Shown here: piece by piece, positions 7,006 to 13,961 of the stretch
How positions within the stretch are numbered: the first letter of the stretch is position 1
Layout of the letters: each line of letters begins with the position of its first letter
Assembly: GCA_001780825.1 (NCBI GenBank)
Contig: MFIX01000223.1
Span: 1-21,940 of the forward strand
Reading direction: 5' to 3'
Origin: Candidatus Glassbacteria bacterium RIFCSPLOWO2_12_FULL_58_11
GTDB lineage: Bacteria > Gemmatimonadota > Glassbacteria > GWA2-58-10
DNA length: 21,940 bases
Made by a program: the position numbers and the translations under genes
The notes under the pieces: model-generated
The model's database searches: none
What the model saw: only the letters and a program-made list of their open reading frames with translations
Told to the model about the DNA's origin: nothing

Positions 7006-7920
7006 ATGCTTATCGTCAGCCGCAGAAGCTTCCTCAAGAGCGGACTCGCTGCGGGTACGGCCCTGGCCGGCCTGGGGGCCGCCGCGAGTTCTCTCAAAGC
7101 TCAAGCCGAAAGCACGGCGGGCAAAAAGGAGCGCTTCAAGATTTCCCTGGCCGCCTGGAGCCTTCAGCCCTGGTTCAACAAGGAATGGACGAACCTGGAC
7201 CTGCCGCGCATTGTCCGCGAGGAATTCGGCCTCGATGGGCTCGAGTTTGTCAACAGCTTTTTCGAGCTGCCGCGCTACGATTATCTCAAGGACCTCAAGA
7301 AGCGGGCGGATGACTACGGCGTCCGCCTGTGGCTGATCATGTGCGATGATGACGGAGATATGTCGCACAACGAGAAAAAGGAACGGGAAATAGCGGTCCG
7401 CCAGCACCACAAGTGGGTCGACTGCGCCTGGTTCCTGGGCTGCCAGGCGATCCGCGGAAACGCCCGCACACAGACCCCGGGCACGGATGACGAGCGGGTG
7501 GCGCGCTGCGCTGAAAGCTACCATGCCCTCTGCGAATATGCCGACCAGGCGGGAATCAATGTCTGCGTGGAAAACCACGGCGGATTCAGCTCCCTGCCCG
7601 ACAAACTGGTATCACTGGTCAAGCAGGTCGATCATCCGCGTTTCGGGACCCTGCCGGATTTCGGCAATTTCCCGCCCGAGGTGGACCGCTACGAGGCGAC
7701 AAAGATGCTCGTGCCCTACGCCAAGGGAATCAGCGTCAAGTGCACGGATTTCGATGAGAACGGCAACCACCCGGAGTGGGACCTCGACCGTCTGGTGGAG
7801 ATTTCCCTCGCCTCGGGCTACCAGGGCTACCTGGGCATCGAGGCCGGGAGCCGTCACCTCAAGCACAGGGACAACGTCAAGGCTTGCAAGAAGCTGCTCC
7901 AGCGCCATCAGTACGCTTGA
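7006..7920 (+). CDS. Tat-exported sugar-phosphate isomerase/epimerase-like TIM-barrel protein 2
   Basis: This 304-residue paralog of the preceding protein has the same plan: Tat signal (SRRSFLKSGLAAG, 5-17), the shared block EEFGLDGLEFVNSFFELPR, and metal-site motifs ENHGGFSSLPDK and PDFGNFPPEVDR, with a final Glu in LGIEAGS. By eye more than half of the residues are identical over the full length, and even the signal peptides match, which points to a local tandem duplication. AGGGAG lies before the ATG and the gap to gene 1 is 47 bases, so it belongs to the same operon. Differences at the C-terminus (FEGEKTSPHDG in copy 1, AGSRHLKHRDN here) suggest that substrate contacts have diverged. Confidence 0.92.
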   Translation: MLIVSRRSFLKSGLAAGTALAGLGAAASSLKAQAESTAGKKERFKISLAAWSLQPWFNKEWTNLDLPRIVREEFGLDGLEFVNSFFELPRYDYLKDLKKRADDYGVRLWLIMCDDDGDMSHNEKKEREIAVRQHHKWVDCAWFLGCQAIRGNARTQTPGTDDERVARCAESYHALCEYADQAGINVCVENHGGFSSLPDKLVSLVKQVDHPRFGTLPDFGNFPPEVDRYEATKMLVPYAKGISVKCTDFDENGNHPEWDLDRLVEISLASGYQGYLGIEAGSRHLKHRDNVKACKKLLQRHQYA

Positions 7921-8012
7921 ACCGGGATCGGCGGATTTTCAGGCGATTGCCGGGCCGCCTACTTCTTTCAGCGGGAAGCTTTTTCAGGCTGTCCCGATAA
8001 AGGCCCGCCCTG

Positions 8013-11000
8013 ATGAGTGAAAACCCGCGGAGACCCGCAGGACGCAACTATGCCCTGCCGGTCTATCTGCTTTTTTTCCTGTCCGGATTCTGCGGCCTCG
8101 TCTACGAGATCATCTGGATGAGGCGCTTCGCGGTCAGCTTCGGCAACACGACCTATGCGATCACGGTTGTGCTGGCGGCGTTCATGGCCGGGCTGGCCGC
8201 GGGCAGCCGCTGGGTCGGCCGGCTGGCGGACAGTCCGGACCGGAAGGCCTCGCTCTTCAGCTATTACGGCTGGATGGAAATCCTGGTCGGGGTTTACTGC
8301 CTGTCGTTCGAAAGGCTGCTGACCGCCCAGAACGGGGTCCTGCTCTGGTTCTACCACTCTTTCGCTCCCTCCACCGCGCTAAGTCTCGCTTTCAAGTTCC
8401 TGCTCGCAGCGCTCCTGCTGCTCGGGCCGACAATCCTGATGGGCGGCACCCTGCCGGTCCTGATCAAGGCCCTGAGCGCGAGCCTGCCGGAGGTGGGCCG
8501 GACCACCGGCCGGTTGTATTTTGTCAACTGCCTCGGCGCGGTTTTCGGCACCCTGGCGGTGGCCTTCTGGATGATCCCCGCGTTCGGCCTCTCTTTCAGC
8601 ACCGCCCTGGCCGCGGCGGTCAATATCGCGGTCGGCCTGGCCGCCCTGGCGCTGCGGGGCAGAGTCTCCGAGCCCGAGGCCGCTGTTGAAGAAGCCGGAA
8701 GTCTCGCCGGGGAAGCTCCCCAGGACAGTGAACCGGCGGTTGTTGTCCGCTGGGCCCTGGCTGGCATATTTATCAGCGGCTTCACCGCCATGGTTTACGA
8801 GATCGCCTGGACCAGGCTGCTCTCGCTGGTGCTCGGCTCCTCCACTTACTCCTTCGCGGTGATGCTCGCCGCCTTTATCAGCGGGATCGCCCTGGGCAGC
8901 CTGCTGATCTCGCGTTTCATGCCTCGCATTGAACGCCCGGCCCGCATTTTCGCCCTCTGCCAGGTTGCGGTGGCGCTCAGCGTGCTGGCCATGCTCCCGC
9001 TCTACAGTAAGCTGCCGCTTTTTTTCATCTGGTGCCGGACGCTGGTGAATTTTTCCTATCCCGCGCACGCAGCCTTCGAGTTCGCGGTCTGTCTGCTGGT
9101 GATGCTAGTGCCAACCACGCTGATCGGCATGGGGTTCCCGTTGGTGGGTCGCCTGGCCTCGAGCGGGCTGAGCAGTGTGGCGGGCAAGGTAGGCGGGGTG
9201 TACGCGGTCAACACTCTGGGCAATATTCTCGGCTCGCTGACCTGCGCCCTGGCGCTGATCCCGGGCCTCGGGATCAAACATACCCTCGAACTCGCCCTGC
9301 TGCTCAACCTGGCCGCCGGTCTGGCCATCCTGGCAGCGCCGGGCCGCCAAAAATTCCGCCGGGCCGCATTGGTTTACACCCTCAGCGCGGCCGGCCTTCT
9401 CGCCTATTTTCTGCTGGCCCCGGATTGGGATAGAAAAATCCTGACCGGCGGCTCTTTCCGCTACCATCCGGGAGTCAACGCCACGCCGGAAAACTACCTG
9501 CGCAGCGCCCGGGGCAGGGAGCTGCTTTACTACCGGGAGGGCATCTCGACCACCGTGGCGGTGGAGCGCGAGGATACCCTGATCATGCTGCGGGTCAACG
9601 GGAAAGTGGACGCCTCGAACGGCCTGGACATGCACACTCAGCTTCTGCTGGCCCACCTGCCGATGCTGCTGCACGGAAACGTGGGTCAGATGCTGGTGAT
9701 CGGCGCGGGCAGCGGGGTAACCTGCGCCGCGGCGCTGTCCCACCCGGAGCTGAAAAGCCTCGAGTGCGCAGAGATTTCGCCTGAGGTAATCGAGGGCAGC
9801 CGGTATTTTGCGGAGCTGAACCGGCGCTACTGGGAGGACTCGCGGCTGAAGATCGTGCTCGATGACGGACGAAATTACCTGTTCCGCTCGGAGGAGAAAT
9901 ACGACCTGATCGCCAGCGAGCCCTCCAATCCCTGGATCGCCGGAATCGGAAACCTTTATACCGTGGAGTTCTACCGCAACTGCCTGGAGCGCCTGGCGCC
10001 CGGAGGTTTGATCTGCCAGTGGATCCACCTCTACGAGATGGACGAAAAGGTGCTGAAAACGATCATCCGCACCTTTACCGAGAGTTTTCCCCGGACGCTG
10101 GGATTCAGCTCGATGGAGGACAACGACGTGCTGCTGATCGGCTCCGCCGGCGAGCTATCGTTTGATCTGGAAGGCCTCGCCGGGCGGATGAGCGTCGGGG
10201 CCACGGCCGCCGACCTGGCCTCGATCGGGATAACGAGCCCGTTCATCCTGCTCAGCAATCAGATTTTCGATCCGCGGGGGCTGCAGCGCTGGGCCGGGAT
10301 CGGTCCGCTCAACTCGGATAATTTTCCGCTGGTCGAGTACGAGGCCCCCCGCGGGTTTTTCGAGGCCAACAAGGTCAAGCTGCCGGACAAGTACCGTTTC
10401 CGCTCCGGGAGGACCCTGCTCGCCAGTTACCTTAACACCCACCAGGTGAGCGCAGATGAGCTGGCCGGCCTGGCGCTCTATCAGCTCAGGTCCGGGAGCG
10501 GCTACAATTACCTGGTCTATTCCGCACTGGCCGATGCCCTCGAGCGTGAGCCGGAGCACCCGCTGGCCCTGAAGCTGATGGCCAGGCTGCTGGTCGAGAG
10601 GAAAAAATACCGCGAAGCCGAGGAATATATCAGCCGCCTTCCCGCGACCGGCATCACCGAAAAGGAGCTGCTGGAGCTTCAATATCCGCTGGCCCTGGCT
10701 TTTGCCGAGCGGCGCTCGGCCTCCTTCCTGGCACGGCCCGATTTCAGCTCCGCGGTGAATATTCTGCGGCGGCTCTCCGCGCTCGAACCCGCCAACAGCT
10801 TCCATCCCTACCGTCTCGGCGAAACCTGCGCGCAGATGGGCGAACCGCGCCTGGCGGCCGAGAGCTTCGAGACCGCGCTCGCCCTGCGCGCCAGGGAAGA
10901 CCGCCCGCTAAGCCCGGAGCCGGAGGAAATTATCAACCGGATCGGCGGCGCCTGGCTCGAGGCCGAGGACTACGAGCGGGCGGCTTACTGGTACACCCGG

Positions 11001-11126
11001 ATGGCGCGGGAGTACCCGGATAATGATCTCGGCCCGGCGATGCTGAAGCTGATAATCATGGAGCGCCTGTTGAGCGAGGGCGGCGGAACGGACGCCGGGT
11101 CTCTGCGCAGGGCGCTGGAGAAATGA
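8013..11126 (+). CDS. Fused membrane (MFS-like)/spermidine-synthase-like protein with C-terminal repeats
   Basis: This 1037-residue protein has four parts. Residues about 10-215 and 243-470 are two homologous membrane halves: SGFCGLVYEIIWMRR recurs as SGFTAMVYEIAWTRL, each followed by a TYA/TYS...LAAF..G.A.GS helix. Residues about 480-790 form a spermidine-synthase-like Rossmann domain with the SAM-type loop VIGAGSG (560-566), the acidic CAEISPEV strand and DDGRNYL. Residues about 800-1030 are helical and TPR-like. In true spermidine synthases the substrate loop carries a D-x-x-D-P type motif. Here it is SEPSNPW, as in the fused family, so polyamine synthesis should not be assumed. The ATG has only a weak ribosome site, and the 92-base gap leaves it uncertain whether the gene belongs to the upstream operon. 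Confidence 0.9.
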   Translation: MSENPRRPAGRNYALPVYLLFFLSGFCGLVYEIIWMRRFAVSFGNTTYAITVVLAAFMAGLAAGSRWVGRLADSPDRKASLFSYYGWMEILVGVYCLSFERLLTAQNGVLLWFYHSFAPSTALSLAFKFLLAALLLLGPTILMGGTLPVLIKALSASLPEVGRTTGRLYFVNCLGAVFGTLAVAFWMIPAFGLSFSTALAAAVNIAVGLAALALRGRVSEPEAAVEEAGSLAGEAPQDSEPAVVVRWALAGIFISGFTAMVYEIAWTRLLSLVLGSSTYSFAVMLAAFISGIALGSLLISRFMPRIERPARIFALCQVAVALSVLAMLPLYSKLPLFFIWCRTLVNFSYPAHAAFEFAVCLLVMLVPTTLIGMGFPLVGRLASSGLSSVAGKVGGVYAVNTLGNILGSLTCALALIPGLGIKHTLELALLLNLAAGLAILAAPGRQKFRRAALVYTLSAAGLLAYFLLAPDWDRKILTGGSFRYHPGVNATPENYLRSARGRELLYYREGISTTVAVEREDTLIMLRVNGKVDASNGLDMHTQLLLAHLPMLLHGNVGQMLVIGAGSGVTCAAALSHPELKSLECAEISPEVIEGSRYFAELNRRYWEDSRLKIVLDDGRNYLFRSEEKYDLIASEPSNPWIAGIGNLYTVEFYRNCLERLAPGGLICQWIHLYEMDEKVLKTIIRTFTESFPRTLGFSSMEDNDVLLIGSAGELSFDLEGLAGRMSVGATAADLASIGITSPFILLSNQIFDPRGLQRWAGIGPLNSDNFPLVEYEAPRGFFEANKVKLPDKYRFRSGRTLLASYLNTHQVSADELAGLALYQLRSGSGYNYLVYSALADALEREPEHPLALKLMARLLVERKKYREAEEYISRLPATGITEKELLELQYPLALAFAERRSASFLARPDFSSAVNILRRLSALEPANSFHPYRLGETCAQMGEPRLAAESFETALALRAREDRPLSPEPEEIINRIGGAWLEAEDYERAAYWYTRMAREYPDNDLGPAMLKLIIMERLLSEGGGTDAGSLRRALEK

Positions 11127-11249
11127 AAGGCCGTGCAAAAAACAATTTTCGTTTCAGAATGCAAGTAAAAAATCCTCGGAAAGCATCATGATTAATTTTT
11201 TTTTGCAGTTAATCTTTATATTTCAAGAAGATACAAATTAATTTCAAAC
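11127..11249. other. A-tract-rich region upstream of the pilin promoter
   Basis: This non-coding stretch is much more AT-rich than its surroundings, with phased A and T tracts (for example a run of nine Ts near 11195). Such DNA is often curved and would suit looping between an enhancer-bound activator and the sigma-54-type promoter that follows. A short ATCATGAT palindrome before the T run is too weak to call as a terminator for the upstream gene. Confidence 0.4.
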
Positions 11250-11265
11250 TGGCCTGATAATTGCT
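11250..11265 (+). promoter_or_regulatory. Sigma-54-type promoter of the pilin gene
   Basis: TGGCCTG-ATAA-TTGCT has the invariant GG (11251-11252) and GC (11263-11264) exactly ten bases apart and matches the TGGCACG-N4-TTGCW consensus at 10 of 12 defined positions. It lies 65 bases before the pilin start, giving a leader of about 55 bases. Pilin genes in many bacteria are sigma-54 dependent under PilS/PilR control, so position and sequence agree. No activator gene is in the window. Confidence 0.75.
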
Positions 11266-11329
11266 TTTACTATCACTCGCCTCGATCTCATTTCTGTCTC
11301 CCTCTCTCACCTCTTTAAAGGAGTATTAT

Positions 11330-11713
11330 ATGAGAGGTTTGCGTTCCAACAAGGGTTTCACCCTTATCGAACTGCTGATCGTCGTGGTCATTATCGGAAT
11401 TCTGGCCACAGTGCTGATCTCCCGGTTTACCGGCGCCAAGGATTCCGCTTATCTGGCGCACTGCAATACCATGGCTGAAGCGGTAAAGACCGCGGCGCTG
11501 GGCTACAGCACCTCGCGTATCGACGGAGCCACTGCGACCAAGATCAGCCAGTTGCAGAAACTTAATTCCGATATCGCCGCAACGGTCAACGATATGAAAT
11601 TGACCATCGCCGCCGGCGTACTGACCATCGATCATCAGAAAATAACCGAGTCCACCAAGGCCTCGGTCGACCTGGCGACAGGAACGGTGACCCCGGCCTC
11701 GCTGGTCGAATAG
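11330..11713 (+). CDS. Type IV pilin (PilA-like prepilin)
   Basis: This 127-residue prepilin has a short basic leader (MRGLRSNKG), a class-III cleavage site G9|F10 in GFTLIELL, Glu at +5 and a long hydrophobic helix. After processing it has about 118 residues with only one cysteine, so it lacks the usual C-terminal disulfide loop. AAAGGAG (11317-11323) lies six bases before the ATG at 11330; an in-frame upstream start at 11261 would lie inside the promoter. It has its own sigma-54-type promoter and a following terminator, as expected for an abundant major pilin, although a major role is inferred. It should be processed by a prepilin peptidase encoded elsewhere. Confidence 0.93.
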   Translation: MRGLRSNKGFTLIELLIVVVIIGILATVLISRFTGAKDSAYLAHCNTMAEAVKTAALGYSTSRIDGATATKISQLQKLNSDIAATVNDMKLTIAAGVLTIDHQKITESTKASVDLATGTVTPASLVE

Positions 11714-11810
11714 TTCTCGAAGCGCTTTCCCGGGCGGTATCAGAAATCGAGCGACTTTCACTCATGGATTTCTTAATTCCCGTCCCCTGCGGAAAGCGGC
11801 AGTCTACAGG

Positions 11811-11849
11811 CAGACCCGGCACCCTGAAAGTGCCGGGTCTGCTTCTTTA
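11811..11849 (+). terminator. Intrinsic terminator after the pilin gene
   Basis: CAGACCCGGCAC (11811-11822) and GTGCCGGGTCTG (11830-11841) form a perfect 12-bp stem with a 7-base loop, followed by CTTCTTTAT. The tail is T-rich but not a pure run. It lies about 100 bases after the pilin stop and separates the pilin from the minor-pilin operon. Confidence 0.85.
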
Positions 11850-11929
11850 TGGAGCTTCCGGAGCGAATTGTCCGGTCTGATAAAGCCCGTGCCTGCCGCT
11901 CCGGCTAAAAAATAAAGAAATTCCGACAG

Positions 11930-11942
11930 CGAAAATTTTTCG
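11930..11942. repeat. Near-palindrome CGAAAATTTTTCG, copy 1
   Basis: The 13-mer lies eight bases upstream of the -35 element of the minor-pilin promoter. An identical copy occurs upstream of metE (20802-20814). It could be an operator or only AT-rich chance. Confidence 0.35.
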
Positions 11943-11949
11943 TTCCGGC

Positions 11950-11979
11950 TTGAATAGAACTTCCGAAAAATGTTATGAT
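11950..11979 (+). promoter_or_regulatory. Candidate sigma-70 promoter of the minor-pilin operon
   Basis: TTGAAT (11950-11955) and TATGAT (11974-11979) are 18 bases apart, 25 bases before the start codon of the FimT/GspH-like gene. The -10 matches 5 of 6 and the -35 4 of 6 consensus bases. It sits between the pilin terminator and the operon, where a new promoter is needed. Confidence 0.6.
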
Positions 11980-12003
11980 AAACAAAGACTGAACCGGGGG
12001 CCG

Positions 12004-12606
12004 ATGAACTTGTCCGGAAAAATGAGCGGCAGGTGTGGGTTCACCCTGATCGAGATGCTGATCGTGCTGACCATGCTGGCGATCGTGATCACGGTCGGCG
12101 CGCCCAGTTTCAGCGGCTTCGTCAAGGAGGGCCGGGTCAAGTCCGGCGCGCACGCGCTGGCGGTGGCCATCCAGACGGCGCGGATCAAATCGATCAGCGC
12201 CAACCGGCGCTGCTACCTGGATTTCGCGCCCGGCGCCCTCACCCCGGCGGACAGCTTTTACACTTTCTGGCTGGATATGGACGGTGACCTGAGCTATGAT
12301 GCCGGGGAGATCGACAGCACCAATCTGGCGCTCCCCGACACCAAGAGCGGATTCAGGGGTTTCAAGCTCCCCAAGGGAGTAGCCTTTTCCAATTATGCTG
12401 CGGCAACCAGTACCGGTCCGGGGGGTGGAGCTATCCCCTCGGGCGGAGTGGATTTTACCAATGACCAGGCTAGTTTCAACTCCCGCGGAGAGGGAACCGC
12501 CGGCTCGGTTTACCTGCTCGGCGAAAACAGCTCGTTCTACGCGATTACGGTCAGCAGTCTCGGCGCGGTCCGCACCTGGCGCTGGGAGGACAATACATGG
12601 AAATAA
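12004..12606 (+). CDS. Minor pilin, FimT/GspH family
   Basis: The 200-residue prepilin has cleavage site G12|F13 (GFTLIEML, Glu at +5) and the GspH/FimT pattern of a conserved helix followed by A.AIQTARIKSISANRR (about residues 55-70), then a beta-rich domain. Minor pilins of this type form the tip complex that primes pilus assembly. I start it at ATG 12004; GGGGG lies three bases upstream and the in-frame ATG-like start at 11950 overlaps the promoter. It is the first gene of a four-gene operon and overlaps the next one by 10 bases. Confidence 0.9.
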   Translation: MNLSGKMSGRCGFTLIEMLIVLTMLAIVITVGAPSFSGFVKEGRVKSGAHALAVAIQTARIKSISANRRCYLDFAPGALTPADSFYTFWLDMDGDLSYDAGEIDSTNLALPDTKSGFRGFKLPKGVAFSNYAAATSTGPGGGAIPSGGVDFTNDQASFNSRGEGTAGSVYLLGENSSFYAITVSSLGAVRTWRWEDNTWK

Positions 12607-13004
12607 CCGGAATATTACGCCGCAAGGCAGGCTTTTCGCTGGTCGAGATTACGGTGTCCCTGGTAATCGGAGCAATCGGACTGCTGGCGCTGGCCGGCGT
12701 GCTGGTGTATACGATGCAATCGAACCGTTACGCCACCGATGTTTCGATCGCCACCGCCCTGGCCCGTCAGAAAATCGAGCAGATCAAGCTTACCGATTAC
12801 AACTACGTAGTGACCCAGACCGAGAGCCAGCTGGATCAGAACGGTCGGGTGGATTCCGGCGGCGGCAAGTACACCAGAGTGACCACGGTGACCGCGAATC
12901 AGGCGGGACCGAATACAAAATCCATCGATGTCACCGTCTATTTCAGCACGGACCTGGCGGACACCGTAAAAAAGGCTGTCGTTTCCACGATCATTTATCC
13001 CTGA
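12597..13004 (+). CDS. Minor pilin, PilV/GspI-like
   Basis: The 135-residue prepilin has cleavage site G12|F13 (GFSLVEIT, Glu at +5), then a hydrophobic helix and the A.ALARQKIEQIK segment typical of PilV/GspI proteins, in which the helix carries on into a small beta domain. The ATG overlaps the end of the FimT-like gene by 10 bases and is served by GGGAGGA within that gene, so translation is probably coupled. Confidence 0.9.
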   Translation: MEITGILRRKAGFSLVEITVSLVIGAIGLLALAGVLVYTMQSNRYATDVSIATALARQKIEQIKLTDYNYVVTQTESQLDQNGRVDSGGGKYTRVTTVTANQAGPNTKSIDVTVYFSTDLADTVKKAVVSTIIYP

Positions 13005-13022
13005 ACCGGGGGCTTGCAGTTT

Positions 13023-13916
13023 ATGTCCAGCAATATCCGAAAATCCGCCCGGTGCTGTAAAGGTTTCAGCCTGGTGGAGATGATGATCGGGCTGACGATT
13101 ACGATGATCGTGGTCGGGGCGTTTATCAACCTGTTCATCAACCAGAGCAAATCCTACAACAGCGAAAGCCTGCGCGAGGACATGTACCTGACCGGCCGGA
13201 TCGCCCTGGATGAGATCCAGCGCGAGGCGATGAATGCCGGAACTGGGCTGCCCGGCCTTTTCGCCTCTGTGCAGGTCCGCGACGGCGGCGCCACCGAGCC
13301 GGACACGATAACCTTTCTGTACGTACCGCAGACCAGCCTCCACCTACTGTTCGCCACCAGCCCGCCGCCGAACGCCAATGCGAACAGCATGAAACTTTCC
13401 GCGGACTCCGATATAGACAGCCTGGTGGAGGGCGAACAATTAATGATCTATGACGAGTCCTCGTTCAATATTATCGAGATCACTTCGATCAATACTTCTT
13501 CCCGTACAATAGTTTTCGTCCCGCCGGTCGGCGTGAATTCGCCCAGCGGCCTGGCCAAGGCTTACAACCCGGCCACCGCGGTAATCACCCGGGTCACGAT
13601 TATGTCGATAACCGTGGACAAATCCGACGCGGACCACCCGACGCTGGTTAAGTTCAGGGGCGGCACCAGCCTGGGGGAAGTGGCCTACGATATCGAAAAC
13701 ATGCAAACAACAATAATATTCGAAGACAGCGATACGGCAAGCGCAGCCAATGACGCGGACGGCGACGACACCAACGACTCGATGGACCTGCGGGCCCTGG
13801 AGGTAACTCTCACCGCGCGCAGCTCGCGGCCGGATCCCCGGTATTCGGAAAACGCGGACCACTATTACCGCCAGGAGTTCACCTCGACCATCGCCCCGCG
13901 GAACGTCATCTATTGA
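13023..13916 (+). CDS. Minor pilin, PilW-like
   Basis: The 297-residue prepilin has cleavage site G14|F15 (GFSLVEMM, Glu at +5). The following segment (SYNSESLREDMYLTGRIALDEI, split by the helix end) and the later Asp/Ser-rich beta domain fit PilW/GspJ-type proteins. The ATG at 13023 follows GGGGG (13008-13012); an in-frame TTG at 13014 is less likely. It starts 18 bases after the PilV-like stop. An Asp-rich stretch near residues 240-255 (NDADGDDTNDSMD) could bind calcium, which I infer only from composition. Confidence 0.9.
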   Translation: MSSNIRKSARCCKGFSLVEMMIGLTITMIVVGAFINLFINQSKSYNSESLREDMYLTGRIALDEIQREAMNAGTGLPGLFASVQVRDGGATEPDTITFLYVPQTSLHLLFATSPPPNANANSMKLSADSDIDSLVEGEQLMIYDESSFNIIEITSINTSSRTIVFVPPVGVNSPSGLAKAYNPATAVITRVTIMSITVDKSDADHPTLVKFRGGTSLGEVAYDIENMQTTIIFEDSDTASAANDADGDDTNDSMDLRALEVTLTARSSRPDPRYSENADHYYRQEFTSTIAPRNVIY

Positions 13917-13961
13917 GCGGATCCGCGGCTCAAGGCGGAAGCATCGCCGCTGGAGGAGCAC

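Noticed and set aside
9105..10028. Minus-strand frame of 307 codons within the fused membrane protein gene
   Set aside because: It is antisense to a gene with clear membrane and SAM-loop motifs, and carries no motif of its own.
11261..11329. Longer N-terminus for the pilin
   Set aside because: It would begin within the sigma-54-type promoter and place a hydrophobic stretch before the short basic leader required by prepilin peptidase.
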